Positions 9,051-17,702 of a DNA stretch of 43,844 nt are shown piece by piece; the first letter of the stretch is position 1, and each line of letters opens with the position of its first letter. The position numbers and the translations under genes were made by a program. The DNA lies in contig JAQWKT010000017.1 of the NCBI GenBank assembly GCA_029247685.1, positions 1-43,844 of the forward strand. The letters run 5' to 3'. Source of the DNA: Crocinitomicaceae bacterium. GTDB taxonomy: Bacteria > Bacteroidota > Bacteroidia > Flavobacteriales_D > Crocinitomicaceae. The notes beneath the pieces are model-generated. The model worked only from the letters and a program-made list of their open reading frames with translations. It searched no databases and was not told the DNA's origin.

Positions 9051-10057
9051 TTAAAATTATAACAATCTTTAGTTTAGCTATTTTACTTATTTCTTGTGAA
9101 AACTCAAAAAATAAATCACAACCAAAAAAGAGAGAAATAAGTGGGAGCTCTGAACAGAAAACACCCACAGTAAATTCTAATTCTACAAAAGGTGACATCT
9201 CTTCTGAATATTTAGGTGCTTATCCAAAAAAAGATAGCATCTCTTATTCTCTAGGGGTAAATCAAGCCGAAATGATGCTTAATAAAAGTAACCTTGACAC
9301 TAGAGATTTTGATCAAAAAGAACTGATCAAAGGATTTAAGGAAAACTTATACACTTCTCCAATTTTAGATTCGATTTGTAAACTTAATATGGAACTTTTT
9401 CTAGGAGAAAATGGCCAAAGCTTAAATTCGGATTTTGCAGCAAGTGGATCGTATTGTATCGGAAAATTATATGCACATAATTTTCTAACAATTTGGTCAA
9501 AATCTGAAGGAATTAATAGGCTAAATTTGAAAATGGTTGTTCATGGTTTTGAAGACATTATTAAAAAAAATATCATTGCAATTACTTCTGAAAGAAGAAA
9601 AGACTTAATAAAAGTCTTTTATGAAAACTTGGTAAACGATGTTTCAAAAGTGATGATCGATGCCTTGAATGAAAGATCAAATGTTGAAGAAATCATAGTT
9701 GAAGACAGAAAAAATGGAATTATTGACTCTGCAATAATTTATATCGAATCGATTAAAAAAGGAACAGGTCCATTTCCAACAGATTCCTCTAATGTCAGTA
9801 TAGACTACATCTTGACTTCTCCTTTTATGGATACTCTTGAAAACACGTATAAAAGTTATTCGAATCAAAAACCTCCTTTTGTAAATATTAAATCTTTTTA
9901 TCCTGGTATGCGTATAGCTATTCCCAAAATGCAAAAAAATGGAATTTATCAAGTTTTCTTGCCATTTGAAATGGTGGAAGACGAAAGACTTCCTTTTCCG
10001 TATATTTGTTTTTATATTGAACTTTTAGATTTTAAAGAAACAAGCACCAATGATTAA
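9047..10057 (+). CDS. Degenerate FKBP-like lipoprotein
   Basis: A 336-residue lipoprotein (MIKIITIFSLAILLISCEN, lipobox Cys) translationally coupled to the cyclophilin-FKBP gene. A helical middle begins DSISYSLGVNQAEMML, which resembles the dimerising N-terminal domain of Mip-type FKBPs. The C-terminal 100 residues align by eye to an FKBP fold (GTGPFPTDSSNVSIDYIL ... FYPGMRIAIPKMQKNGIYQVFLP ... FYIELLDF). The landmarks of an active FKBP are gone: no VFDSS, no Trp after the PG, and no AYG with its flap. It is probably a chaperone or partner without isomerase activity. The FKBP relation is my inference from the ends of the domain and the neighbour. Confidence 0.7.
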   Translation: MIKIITIFSLAILLISCENSKNKSQPKKREISGSSEQKTPTVNSNSTKGDISSEYLGAYPKKDSISYSLGVNQAEMMLNKSNLDTRDFDQKELIKGFKENLYTSPILDSICKLNMELFLGENGQSLNSDFAASGSYCIGKLYAHNFLTIWSKSEGINRLNLKMVVHGFEDIIKKNIIAITSERRKDLIKVFYENLVNDVSKVMIDALNERSNVEEIIVEDRKNGIIDSAIIYIESIKKGTGPFPTDSSNVSIDYILTSPFMDTLENTYKSYSNQKPPFVNIKSFYPGMRIAIPKMQKNGIYQVFLPFEMVEDERLPFPYICFYIELLDFKETSTND

Positions 10058-10241
10058 ATTAATATTACTTAGCATCGGTCTACTTGCTCTTGCATTTGCT
10101 GGAATTGCCATAAAAATTCTTTTAAAAAAAGATGGGCAATTTGCTGGAACTTGTGCAAGTAACAATCCCTACTTAAACAAAGAAGGAGAAGCCTGTGGAA
10201 TGTGTGGTGCTATGCCAGACGAAAAATGCAAAAGTGACTAA
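10050..10241 (+). CDS. Small membrane protein with four-cysteine tail
   Basis: A 63-residue protein with one N-terminal transmembrane helix (about residues 3-24) followed by a short exported or cytosolic tail, FAGTCASNNPYLNKEGEACG then MCGAMPDEKC. It has four cysteines in a Cys-x(n)-Cys-x2-Cys-x(n)-Cys pattern that could bind a metal or form disulfides. I recall similar short proteins in other Flavobacteriia, which argues that it is a real gene. It overlaps the upstream FKBP-like gene by eight bases, so it is in the same operon. Function unknown. Confidence 0.75.
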   Translation: MIKLILLSIGLLALAFAGIAIKILLKKDGQFAGTCASNNPYLNKEGEACGMCGAMPDEKCKSD

Positions 10242-10299
10242 ATATTGCTTAGCAAATTTATAAACCATCACTAAAATCAATATATTTCTGAAAAAAGCA

Positions 10300-10935
10300 G
10301 TGTTAATTGGGGCATCGGGTTTAGTTGGCAGTAAATTGCTTCAACAACTTTTAACTTGGGATCAACTAGAAGAAATCGTATTATTAAATAGAAAAAATTT
10401 AGAGCTATCGCATCCCAAAATAAAACAATTTGAAATCGATTTTGAAGACCAAAGCATCTATTTGGACAAAATCAAAGGAGACCTTGTTTTTTGCTGCATT
10501 GGAACCACCAGAAAAAAAACACCAAATACGGATACATATCGAAGAATTGATGTAGGAATCCCTAAAAAAGCAGTTTATGCTGCGCAAATAAATAAAGTAA
10601 AACAATTTCACTTAATTTCTGCAATTGGAGCAGATAAAAATGCAAAAGTAAGCTACAACAAAATTAAAGGGGAGTCCGAAGAAGTCTGTTTAAAATCAAG
10701 CATTCCAAGCATTCATATTTATCGACCTGGACTACTAATTGGAAAAAGAAACGAAACAAGAATAGGAGAATCTATTTTTCAAAAAATCGCTCCCTTTTTT
10801 GATCTTTTTTGTAGAGGAAAACGTGCAAAATACCATAGTATATCTGCTTCAAAACTTGCCGAATTCATGTTAAAAAACGCTTTAAATAATGGAGAAGGAA
10901 AACTCATCCACTCCTACCCTTTCTCTAAATTTTAA
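10300..10935 (+). CDS. NAD(P)-binding Rossmann oxidoreductase, HTATIP2/atypical SDR-like
   Basis: About 211 residues. GASGLVGSKLL is the glycine-rich dinucleotide loop. FCCIGTTRKKTPN and HLISAIGAD follow in the positions of SDR strands 4 and 5. YNKIKGESE carries the YxxxK pair, and HIYRPGLLIGKR resembles the HTATIP2/TIP30-type family. GTG at 10300 is the first standard start, but it removes the beginning of the first beta strand. A non-standard CTG at 10288 would give the expected KKAVLIGASG opening; no in-frame ATG exists between it and the upstream stop at 10261. The 3' end overlaps the convergent protease gene by 11 bases. Substrate unknown. Confidence 0.8.
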   Translation: MLIGASGLVGSKLLQQLLTWDQLEEIVLLNRKNLELSHPKIKQFEIDFEDQSIYLDKIKGDLVFCCIGTTRKKTPNTDTYRRIDVGIPKKAVYAAQINKVKQFHLISAIGADKNAKVSYNKIKGESEEVCLKSSIPSIHIYRPGLLIGKRNETRIGESIFQKIAPFFDLFCRGKRAKYHSISASKLAEFMLKNALNNGEGKLIHSYPFSKF

Positions 10936-13087
10936 TAAAGCGTTTCATTTGAACCTTGGAATCATTATTGATTTTAATCCAATAAACTCCCGATTGAAGA
11001 TTTTTTATGGAAATATTTGACTTAGAATTAATTTTCTTTAATAATTTTCCATGAATCGATAAAACTTGCACTGAAGAATCAAAAGAAGAAGGTAAATTGA
11101 TTAAAGAAATATAATCACTAGCTGGATTTGGATAAATATTCCATGAAATTGGAGCATTTTGTTCAGAAAGCCCCCAAACATTAAATGATTCAAAAACTGC
11201 TTTGTATGCATTTACCTTTCCATACCCCCACTGAGCATCGCCAGGCCAAGAAATGTTACCAGTATAATTATCTTGCCTTGATGTTTGTTTTAGGACTTCT
11301 TTAACAGTTCTTGCAGACAAGGCTGGATTTGCTTCCAAAATTAATGCTGCAACACCAGCAACCATTGGAGAAGCCATCGACGTACCTGAAAATTTTGCAA
11401 AATGATAGGTTCTGCCATTAAACGGAATCGATCCAACAGAAGTATAGGAATTATCGGTAAATGAAGATATTGCAGAAGCAACCGCAACTCCAGGTGCAGA
11501 AATATCAGGTTTCATAAGGCCATCTATTCTTGGTCCTTTACTTGAAAAAGAGGCTATTTGACCACCAACAACACTTCCACCCGCTGTCGTATATTGAGAA
11601 TTATATGCTGCGACACTAATTACATCATCTGAACAAGATGGCTCACTTATCCCATAATCGGAGTCGCCACTAAGCGAATTTCCTCCAACATAAGAAAAAG
11701 GCATTCCCCAATTTCCAACATCATTACTTAATTCGGTTACGTTCCAATAATGAACTTCTCCTGTATTGCTTCTTGATTTTAAAACTACACGCAGAGAGGT
11801 ATTGGTGTTTTTTACTCGAAGTCTCATTTGAGCTCTCCCATTCAGAGGATGTGCACTATCGGCAGAAATATTATACCATATGGTATCGTTTCCTGTAACC
11901 AAAAATGTATCTATATAAGACAATGTCGTAGCTGTCGAATAATATGGACTTTCCGTTAATAAGGAATTTGACGTATTGGTTACCTGAATTCCATTTTCAA
12001 AAGAATTCCCCCATTGATCGCCCCATGCATGTACACTTTGTCCCCACATATAGGGATGGGAATTATAAGAATAAAAATTAATCTTGGATCTTAAGGTATC
12101 GTTATTAAAGTCTTTTTTGAGATGAAAGTTTGCATTTCCATTATTTCCCCCGGAATTAACAAATAAAACGTCTAAATCCGTATAGGCGAAAATCGATTGA
12201 CTCAGAAGAGACGTTCCATCAAGGGTTCCAACATGATAAAGTCCCCAGCTCATATTGATGACAAGCCTTTTCCCATCGGCAAGTGCTTTTTGATACATCC
12301 ATTCCCAAGCATCTAAAACAGCCGCAGTATTAATTAAAAAGGTAACAAACAAAAAATTTGACTCAAATGCGACCCCTCTATACGATGTTCCTGCCCCACT
12401 TCCACCAGCTATATTTGACACATGCGTCCCATGAGTTGCATAACTATAAATATTTGAAGTATCACATTCTGCAGCCAATAATTCGGAGGCAGTATCATAT
12501 TCTGTTCCATAAGGAAAAACAGAAGGGCTTGGGCCGCTCGTTTTATATTGATCCCAGGCAGCAACAATTCTTGTTTGTGCTAAGGAGGTATCATAAAAAA
12601 CTGGAGAAGTATAGTCAAAGCCCCAGTCCGTTACACCTATGTATACATTTTTTCCTGTATACCCCTGCCCATTAGGAAGATTAGTGCCTGCATACACACT
12701 ATCTACATGCATGTCCAAAATAGCTTTATCCAAAGTTGGTTTTATTTTTTGAGCTATTTCTAAATAAACCCCATTAAAATCTGTAGAATGAATTTTATAA
12801 AGCTGGTCCATTGGAATTCGAATACTTGTAATATTTGTTCTCGTGGAACCAAGATAATAACCCATCGATTTTAATTCTTCTAGCTTTAAAATACTTGCCT
12901 TGCACAACATCGAAAGACAATTTTCTCCGTTAAAAGAATGGATAGGATATTTAGATAACAAAATGGAGTCTTTGGTATTGGATATTTTTTCTATTTCTAC
13001 CCGATTGTTCGCATCCAAAATAGCTTGGCTATTTAAAAAAAATGAACATTGAAATAGAAAAAAACAAAGGATTATTTTTTTTAGCAT
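10925..13087 (-). CDS. Secreted subtilisin-like serine protease (S8) with T9SS sorting domain
   Basis: A 720-residue exported protease. The signal peptide covers about residues 1-21 (ending LNSQA) and is followed by a prosequence-like region to about residue 140. The catalytic triad can be placed: Asp154 in GVTDWGFDY, His219 in ATHGTHVSN and Ser570 in FSGTSMASPMVAG. The long insert between His and Ser contains a beta-sandwich-like stretch typical of Bacteroidota subtilases. The last about 70 residues (WNIYPNPASDYISL ... GVYWIKINN ... MKRFIKI) form a T9SS type A sorting domain, so the protein should be secreted or surface-attached. It is monocistronic and divergent from the lipoprotein at 13182. 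Confidence 0.93.
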   Translation of the reverse strand: MLKKIILCFFLFQCSFFLNSQAILDANNRVEIEKISNTKDSILLSKYPIHSFNGENCLSMLCKASILKLEELKSMGYYLGSTRTNITSIRIPMDQLYKIHSTDFNGVYLEIAQKIKPTLDKAILDMHVDSVYAGTNLPNGQGYTGKNVYIGVTDWGFDYTSPVFYDTSLAQTRIVAAWDQYKTSGPSPSVFPYGTEYDTASELLAAECDTSNIYSYATHGTHVSNIAGGSGAGTSYRGVAFESNFLFVTFLINTAAVLDAWEWMYQKALADGKRLVINMSWGLYHVGTLDGTSLLSQSIFAYTDLDVLFVNSGGNNGNANFHLKKDFNNDTLRSKINFYSYNSHPYMWGQSVHAWGDQWGNSFENGIQVTNTSNSLLTESPYYSTATTLSYIDTFLVTGNDTIWYNISADSAHPLNGRAQMRLRVKNTNTSLRVVLKSRSNTGEVHYWNVTELSNDVGNWGMPFSYVGGNSLSGDSDYGISEPSCSDDVISVAAYNSQYTTAGGSVVGGQIASFSSKGPRIDGLMKPDISAPGVAVASAISSFTDNSYTSVGSIPFNGRTYHFAKFSGTSMASPMVAGVAALILEANPALSARTVKEVLKQTSRQDNYTGNISWPGDAQWGYGKVNAYKAVFESFNVWGLSEQNAPISWNIYPNPASDYISLINLPSSFDSSVQVLSIHGKLLKKINSKSNISIKNLQSGVYWIKINNDSKVQMKRFIKI

Positions 13088-13112
13088 AAGATAAATTTAC
13101 TTATTTAAAATC

Positions 13113-13153
13113 GATATAAGAATTATATCTTTTGAGTCATATTAAAGATATAA
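13113..13153. promoter_or_regulatory. Cluster of three GATATAA half-sites in a divergent promoter region
   Basis: GATATAA occurs at 13113-13119, inverted at 13123-13129 (TTATATC) and again at 13147-13153. The first pair forms a perfect 7-base inverted repeat with a 3-base spacer. The second and third form a 10-base one (TTATATCTTT at 13123-13132 and AAAGATATAA at 13144-13153). The cluster sits between the protease and lipoprotein genes, which are transcribed apart, and looks like a shared operator. Confidence 0.4.
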
Positions 13154-13165
13154 TAAATAAATTTG
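13131..13165 (+). promoter_or_regulatory. Candidate Bacteroidota promoter for the lipoprotein at 13182
   Basis: TTTG at 13131-13134 and TAAATTTG at 13158-13165 match the -33 and -7 elements. The spacing is 23 bases, a little longer than the usual 19-20. The -7 box ends 16 bases before the start codon. The upstream element overlaps an arm of the inverted repeat at 13123-13153. Confidence 0.4.
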
Positions 13166-13181
13166 CTTTAATAATTAAACC

Positions 13182-14006
13182 ATGAGCATTACCCATAAAA
13201 AAAGATTCTTTTTACACTTCCTATTTACTGGACTATTTTTTCTTTATTCATGCAATGAAAAAACAAGTATTAAAGAGGAAAAAAACTCCTTAAAACAAAA
13301 AGAAACAGTAGACAAGCCGGTAATGAATTCAAAAATAATTACCCTCTCAGCAGAAGAAGTAAAAAAACACATTGAAAAAGTTTTAAAAATAAAGAACAAC
13401 GAAATCTACAATTATGAAATTACAAAGGGACATCTTAATAACGATCAAATAGAAGACGCCGTAATTATAGTTAACCGATATGAATTTGCAAAACAAGAAG
13501 CAGCAAATTCTAACAACCCAGCTAAGCGATATGATATTGGGCTTATAGGCTCTTATAATTTTTTGTTTATTTATGACGGAAAAAGCAAAAACATAAGTGC
13601 TTTCCCTACAACGGTTCGTTCAAGTCCAATGGTTCCACTTAAAATAAAGTTAAAAAAAATAACCGCTAAAGACAAATCCGATATTCTTGTGGAATACCGA
13701 ATAAGAAATAGTGCTTTCACAAACTTGTATTCTGTGAAAAACTTAGCAGCAAATTTAATTTTTGCTTGGAAAAAATACGATGGTTTTGGAACGAAAAAAC
13801 AAGAAGCATTTTGTTTTAACTATTCGGAAATTGCAGATGGTTTTCCTTTAAAAATAACCATTACAAAAGGAGAAATTACTAATAATAATTCTCTAGAAAT
13901 TAAAGATCATAATATCGAAAATGCTGAAATAAAAAACCTAAATGAAGACATCTACACCTTTTTCTTTAATAGAAAAATAAATAAATACGCAACAAAAATT
14001 GATTAA
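13182..14006 (+). CDS. Hypothetical lipoprotein
   Basis: A 274-residue protein with a type II signal peptide (hydrophobic FLHFLFTGLFFLYSC, lipobox Cys in YSCNEK), so a lipid-anchored envelope protein. A Lys/Glu-rich linker follows. The folded part begins near residue 65 and contains KGHLNNDQIEDAVIIVNR, resembling the Asp/Asn-rich motif of proteins that compare stored numeric values, and then SYNFLFIYDGKSKN and ILVEYRIRNSAF. I recognise no family with certainty. It lies alone between genes on the opposite strand and overlaps the convergent DUF58 gene by four bases. Confidence 0.75.
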   Translation: MSITHKKRFFLHFLFTGLFFLYSCNEKTSIKEEKNSLKQKETVDKPVMNSKIITLSAEEVKKHIEKVLKIKNNEIYNYEITKGHLNNDQIEDAVIIVNRYEFAKQEAANSNNPAKRYDIGLIGSYNFLFIYDGKSKNISAFPTTVRSSPMVPLKIKLKKITAKDKSDILVEYRIRNSAFTNLYSVKNLAANLIFAWKKYDGFGTKKQEAFCFNYSEIADGFPLKITITKGEITNNNSLEIKDHNIENAEIKNLNEDIYTFFFNRKINKYATKID

Positions 14007-14920
14007 TGAATCTTTTGTCTTTTTAAAAGGTATGTTAATAAAACTTCATTGAATCCCTCATTGATATCGGCTGTCATAAATTCAATTTGCTGATCAATAC
14101 TCTTCATTTCTATTTCTTTAAAATACGCTTGTATAGATTTTTTATAGACTTCTCTTATTTGGGAAGGTTGTATTTTCATCTCTTCTCCAGATTCCATATC
14201 AACTAAACGATAAGGCCTATTACCAAGTTCAAAATTTAATTCCATTTTATTATCCAAAACATGAAATAGAATTACTTCGTGTTTATTATGACGCATATGT
14301 TCTAAAGCTTGAAATAAATCATTAATTCGGTCTGGATTATCCAAAAAATCAGAAAAAATAACAAACAAACTTCTTCGTGGAGTAATTTCGGCTAAATCAT
14401 GCAGAGCATCAACAAGATTTGTTTCTTTTTTTTGTTTTGGATTATAGGCATATAACTTTTTTTCAAGTTCACTTAACAAATATCTCAAATGAGGCAAAGA
14501 AGATTTAGATTTTGTATGAAGTTCAATCTCATCAGAAACAAAAGATAAACCCATCGCATCTCTTTGGCGTTTTAATAACTCCATTAAACATAAAGAAGAT
14601 AAAATAGAGAATTCTAACTTATTTTGATTGGCATCTTCAGGAAAATACATGGAACTTGAAGTATCAACAACGAACTGACATCTTAAATTGGTTTCTTCTT
14701 CATATTTTTTGGTAAATAATTTTTCTGTTCTTGCAAATAACTTCCAATCAATGTGTTTGGTAGATTCTCCTGTATTATAGAGTCTGTGTTCTGCAAATTC
14801 AACAGAAAAACCATGAAAAGGGCTTTTGTGTAATCCAGTTATAAAGCCTTCCACAACTTGTTTTGCCAACAATTCAAGATTGCCATATTTAAAATTGCCC
14901 TCAAGAGAAAGTTTAGACAT
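14003..14920 (-). CDS. DUF58 / von Willebrand factor A-like protein
   Basis: A 305-residue DUF58 protein. RLYNTGESTKHIDWKLFART is the family signature (Y..G....IDWK..AR). FVVDTSSSMYFP supplies the vWA MIDAS motif DxSxS, and the later RRSLFVIFSDFLDN fits the central vWA strand. DUF58 proteins usually accompany a MoxR AAA+ ATPase and Bat proteins. None is present here, so this copy is an orphan in the window. I choose MSKLSLEG at 14920 as the start; an upstream ATG at 14974 would add an unconserved 18-residue extension. Confidence 0.85.
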   Translation of the reverse strand: MSKLSLEGNFKYGNLELLAKQVVEGFITGLHKSPFHGFSVEFAEHRLYNTGESTKHIDWKLFARTEKLFTKKYEEETNLRCQFVVDTSSSMYFPEDANQNKLEFSILSSLCLMELLKRQRDAMGLSFVSDEIELHTKSKSSLPHLRYLLSELEKKLYAYNPKQKKETNLVDALHDLAEITPRRSLFVIFSDFLDNPDRINDLFQALEHMRHNKHEVILFHVLDNKMELNFELGNRPYRLVDMESGEEMKIQPSQIREVYKKSIQAYFKEIEMKSIDQQIEFMTADINEGFNEVLLTYLLKRQKIH

Positions 14921-15082
14921 ACAGTTTATTAAAATATTACGCAATTTATACAATAAAAATAGAATTAAAAACACAAACTGCCTATGAAAAAATCATAAAC
15001 TATTAGTTTTCTTTTTATTACGACTTAAAAACCTTATATTGACTTAATTATGTATTAAATAAATCCGACTTAACTTCTATCT

Positions 15083-17689
15083 ATGAAAAGCATTTATACT
15101 ATCTTTTTCTTATTCTTTTTTGTTATTTGCGCAAAATTTAATTCCATAAAATCTCAAGCAAGTATGTTATGTACCTTTGTCAATCTTGATTGCAACAACG
15201 ATGGAATTATTGATTCAATTATAAGTGGTGGGGTTCCTTTAATATTTAGCAATCCAAGTTCTAGCTTTAATTATACTACCACTAATGTTGCATGCGATAC
15301 AAATGCTTTGTCTGGTATAGGCCCAGCAAATTATTCTGTAGCAATTGATTCGAATTGGTTAATGGCAAATGGATATACCGTTAACAATATTACTCCAAAT
15401 GCAATTGCTACCTTTTTACCAACAGCCCATACTATAACTATTCTATTAAATTGTATACAACAACAAAGTAACATGTGCCTTTCTGGACAAGTTTATTGCG
15501 ATACAGATAGTAGCGGATCATTTACTCTAGGAGATACTCCGATAGATTCGGTTCCAATTGTTTTAACTACACCTCAGGGGCAATTTAATGCCTTAACTAC
15601 TTTTTCTGGGAATTACAGTTTCGCTTATTTGGGTATTACCGGTCAAGGATCTTCAGTCTCAATTGACTCTACATGGCTTGCAACAAACTCATTCTCCACA
15701 AATACTAATCCTGTTGGGTTTAACAACGCTGCTTGCCTTTCTATTTCTGGACCCAATATCATTGATTTTCCTATTCTTGGATGCAATCCAATTCAACCTC
15801 CAAGTAACATGTGTTTATCGGGTCAAGTTTATTGCGATATCGATAGTAGTGGAACATTTAATCTAGGCGATATTCCTCTTGATTCTGTACCAGTATTTAT
15901 AACCACACCACAAGGACAAATTACTGCGTATACAAATATGATGGGGAATTATAGTCTAAGTTATTCTGGAACAGCTGGACTTCCAACTGTTGTTATGATT
16001 GACCCTGCATGGCTTACTCAAAATGGAATTACTGGATTTTCTCCTGTAACTATTCAAAATGCTCCATGTGGTCAAGTTGGTGCACTAGCTAATTTCCCAT
16101 TAACTGGATGCAATCCTATTCAACCGCCAAGTAACATGTGTTTATCGGGCCAAGTTTATTGCGATACCGATAGTAGTGGAACGTTTAATCTAGGGGATAT
16201 TCCATTAGATTCCGTTCCAATTTTAATTACGACACCTCAAGGCCAACAAACTGCATATACTAACTTATTAGGTAATTATAATTTTACCTACACTGGGATT
16301 GTTGGAACCCCGACAGTGGTAGTAATTGACCCAGCTTGGCTTGCTCAAAATTTTATTACTGGATTTGCTCCAGTAACTATTCAAAATACAACATGTAGTT
16401 CAGCAGGTAATGGAGCAGTTGCTAACTTCCCATTAACTGGATGCACTATTTCACCTCCACAATTAGACATGTGTGTAACTGGAATTATTTATTGTGATGT
16501 AGATACAAATGGCCAATTTGGTTTTGGAGATATTCCCTTGGATTCTGTTCCTATTACTATCATTACATCCACAGGATCTGTACTGAATATATATACCAAT
16601 TCAAGTGGAATTTATTCATTAACCTATCAAAGTACTGCAGGATTACCAACAATAGTTAGCATTGATCCTGTTTGGTTAATTCAAAATGGTTTTCTTGGAA
16701 ATGGAGTTACAAATGTATTAAACACCCCTTGTATTCTAGGTGGTTCTATTGCCGACTTTCCTTTATCAGGATGTAATCAAAATAACAACACCATGTGTGT
16801 ATCGGGACAAGTTTTTTGTGATGTGGATAGCAATGGAGTATTTAATATAGGAGATACTCCACTTGATTCTGTACCAATTACATTAACCGCCGGATTTGCT
16901 GGTAATTTTAATACCATAACTGATTCTAACGGAATGTATACGATTACTTATCAAGGAGTAGCTCAAAATCCAGCGCTAATAAGTGTAGACAATGCATGGC
17001 TATTAAGTAATGGATACACCACTTTTGGATTTAATCCAACTACTGTTAATAATACCCAATGCAATGCAAGTGGATCCGGAGGAGCAAACGTTAATTTCCC
17101 TATTAATTGTAGTTTCTTTCCTAATCCAAATGACATGTGTATTTCGGGACAAGTTTTTTGTGATGTAGATTCAAATGGGATTTTTTCTCCTTGGGATATT
17201 CCTATTGCACAAGCTCCCATAATTCTTTCACAATCAACTAATCCAGCAATGGTTGTTTACACCGATAATTCTGGTTTTTACAATGCTATTTATCAAGGCA
17301 ACATCCTCTCTGCTGAACTTGATTCAAGTTGGTTAGCAAACAACGCTTACACGACAAATAACAATTCGGTTAATGTAACAAATACTTCTTGTCTCGCTGG
17401 AGGTTTTAATGTGAACTTCCCTCTTTATGGATGCTCCACAACTGAAGTTCTAAATAATTCACCTTTAACTATCCAATTATATCCCAACCCATTTACAGAA
17501 ACACTTCACATTATTTCTAACACATCTATAAAAGGCATACAAATAATTGATTTGAGTGGGAGATTGGTTAAAAATATTGAAAATGATAACGGTTTAAGTA
17601 TTCCGCTAGGAACTTTAGAAAATGGAAATTATCTAATTAAACTAATAAGTAATAAAGGAACTATAATAAAAAAGATTCAGAAAATATAA
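15083..17689 (+). CDS. Large secreted repeat protein with EF-hand-like loops and T9SS sorting domain
   Basis: An 868-residue exported protein. It has a signal peptide (residues 1 to about 24, ending IKSQA), a divergent N-terminal unit, and six tandem repeats starting at Met131, 243, 352, 463, 571 and 685 (spacing 108-114 residues). A T9SS type A domain follows from about residue 798 (LYPNPFTETLHI ... to the end). Each repeat opens with MC(L/V/I)(S/T)G and a Cys three residues later in most copies, then a 12-residue loop such as DTDSSGTFNLGD. It continues with a beta-sandwich-like half (PLDSVPI, GNYNFTY) and closes with a Cys before the linker. The Asp-x-Asp-x-(Ser/Asn)-Gly loop resembles calcium loops of EF-hand/dockerin and SdrD-B repeats. 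Surface adhesion or a structural role is likely. Repeats 2 and 3 are also very alike at DNA level. Confidence 0.85.
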   Translation: MKSIYTIFFLFFFVICAKFNSIKSQASMLCTFVNLDCNNDGIIDSIISGGVPLIFSNPSSSFNYTTTNVACDTNALSGIGPANYSVAIDSNWLMANGYTVNNITPNAIATFLPTAHTITILLNCIQQQSNMCLSGQVYCDTDSSGSFTLGDTPIDSVPIVLTTPQGQFNALTTFSGNYSFAYLGITGQGSSVSIDSTWLATNSFSTNTNPVGFNNAACLSISGPNIIDFPILGCNPIQPPSNMCLSGQVYCDIDSSGTFNLGDIPLDSVPVFITTPQGQITAYTNMMGNYSLSYSGTAGLPTVVMIDPAWLTQNGITGFSPVTIQNAPCGQVGALANFPLTGCNPIQPPSNMCLSGQVYCDTDSSGTFNLGDIPLDSVPILITTPQGQQTAYTNLLGNYNFTYTGIVGTPTVVVIDPAWLAQNFITGFAPVTIQNTTCSSAGNGAVANFPLTGCTISPPQLDMCVTGIIYCDVDTNGQFGFGDIPLDSVPITIITSTGSVLNIYTNSSGIYSLTYQSTAGLPTIVSIDPVWLIQNGFLGNGVTNVLNTPCILGGSIADFPLSGCNQNNNTMCVSGQVFCDVDSNGVFNIGDTPLDSVPITLTAGFAGNFNTITDSNGMYTITYQGVAQNPALISVDNAWLLSNGYTTFGFNPTTVNNTQCNASGSGGANVNFPINCSFFPNPNDMCISGQVFCDVDSNGIFSPWDIPIAQAPIILSQSTNPAMVVYTDNSGFYNAIYQGNILSAELDSSWLANNAYTTNNNSVNVTNTSCLAGGFNVNFPLYGCSTTEVLNNSPLTIQLYPNPFTETLHIISNTSIKGIQIIDLSGRLVKNIENDNGLSIPLGTLENGNYLIKLISNKGTIIKKIQKI
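15473..17433 (+). repeat. Six tandem coding repeats of about 330 bases
   Basis: Repeat starts are at 15473, 15809, 16136, 16469, 16793 and 17135. The units share the opening codons for MC..G.(V/I).C and a Ca-loop-like acidic segment. The copies at 15809 and 16136 are nearly identical over their first about 70 bases, suggesting recent duplication or gene conversion. The flanking copies are more diverged. Confidence 0.85.
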
Positions 17690-17702
17690 AAAGTATTTCT
17701 TA

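Noticed and set aside
12358-12675. 105-codon open frame antisense to the subtilase
   Set aside because: Opposite to a gene with a complete catalytic triad; its composition is that of a shadow frame with no motif.
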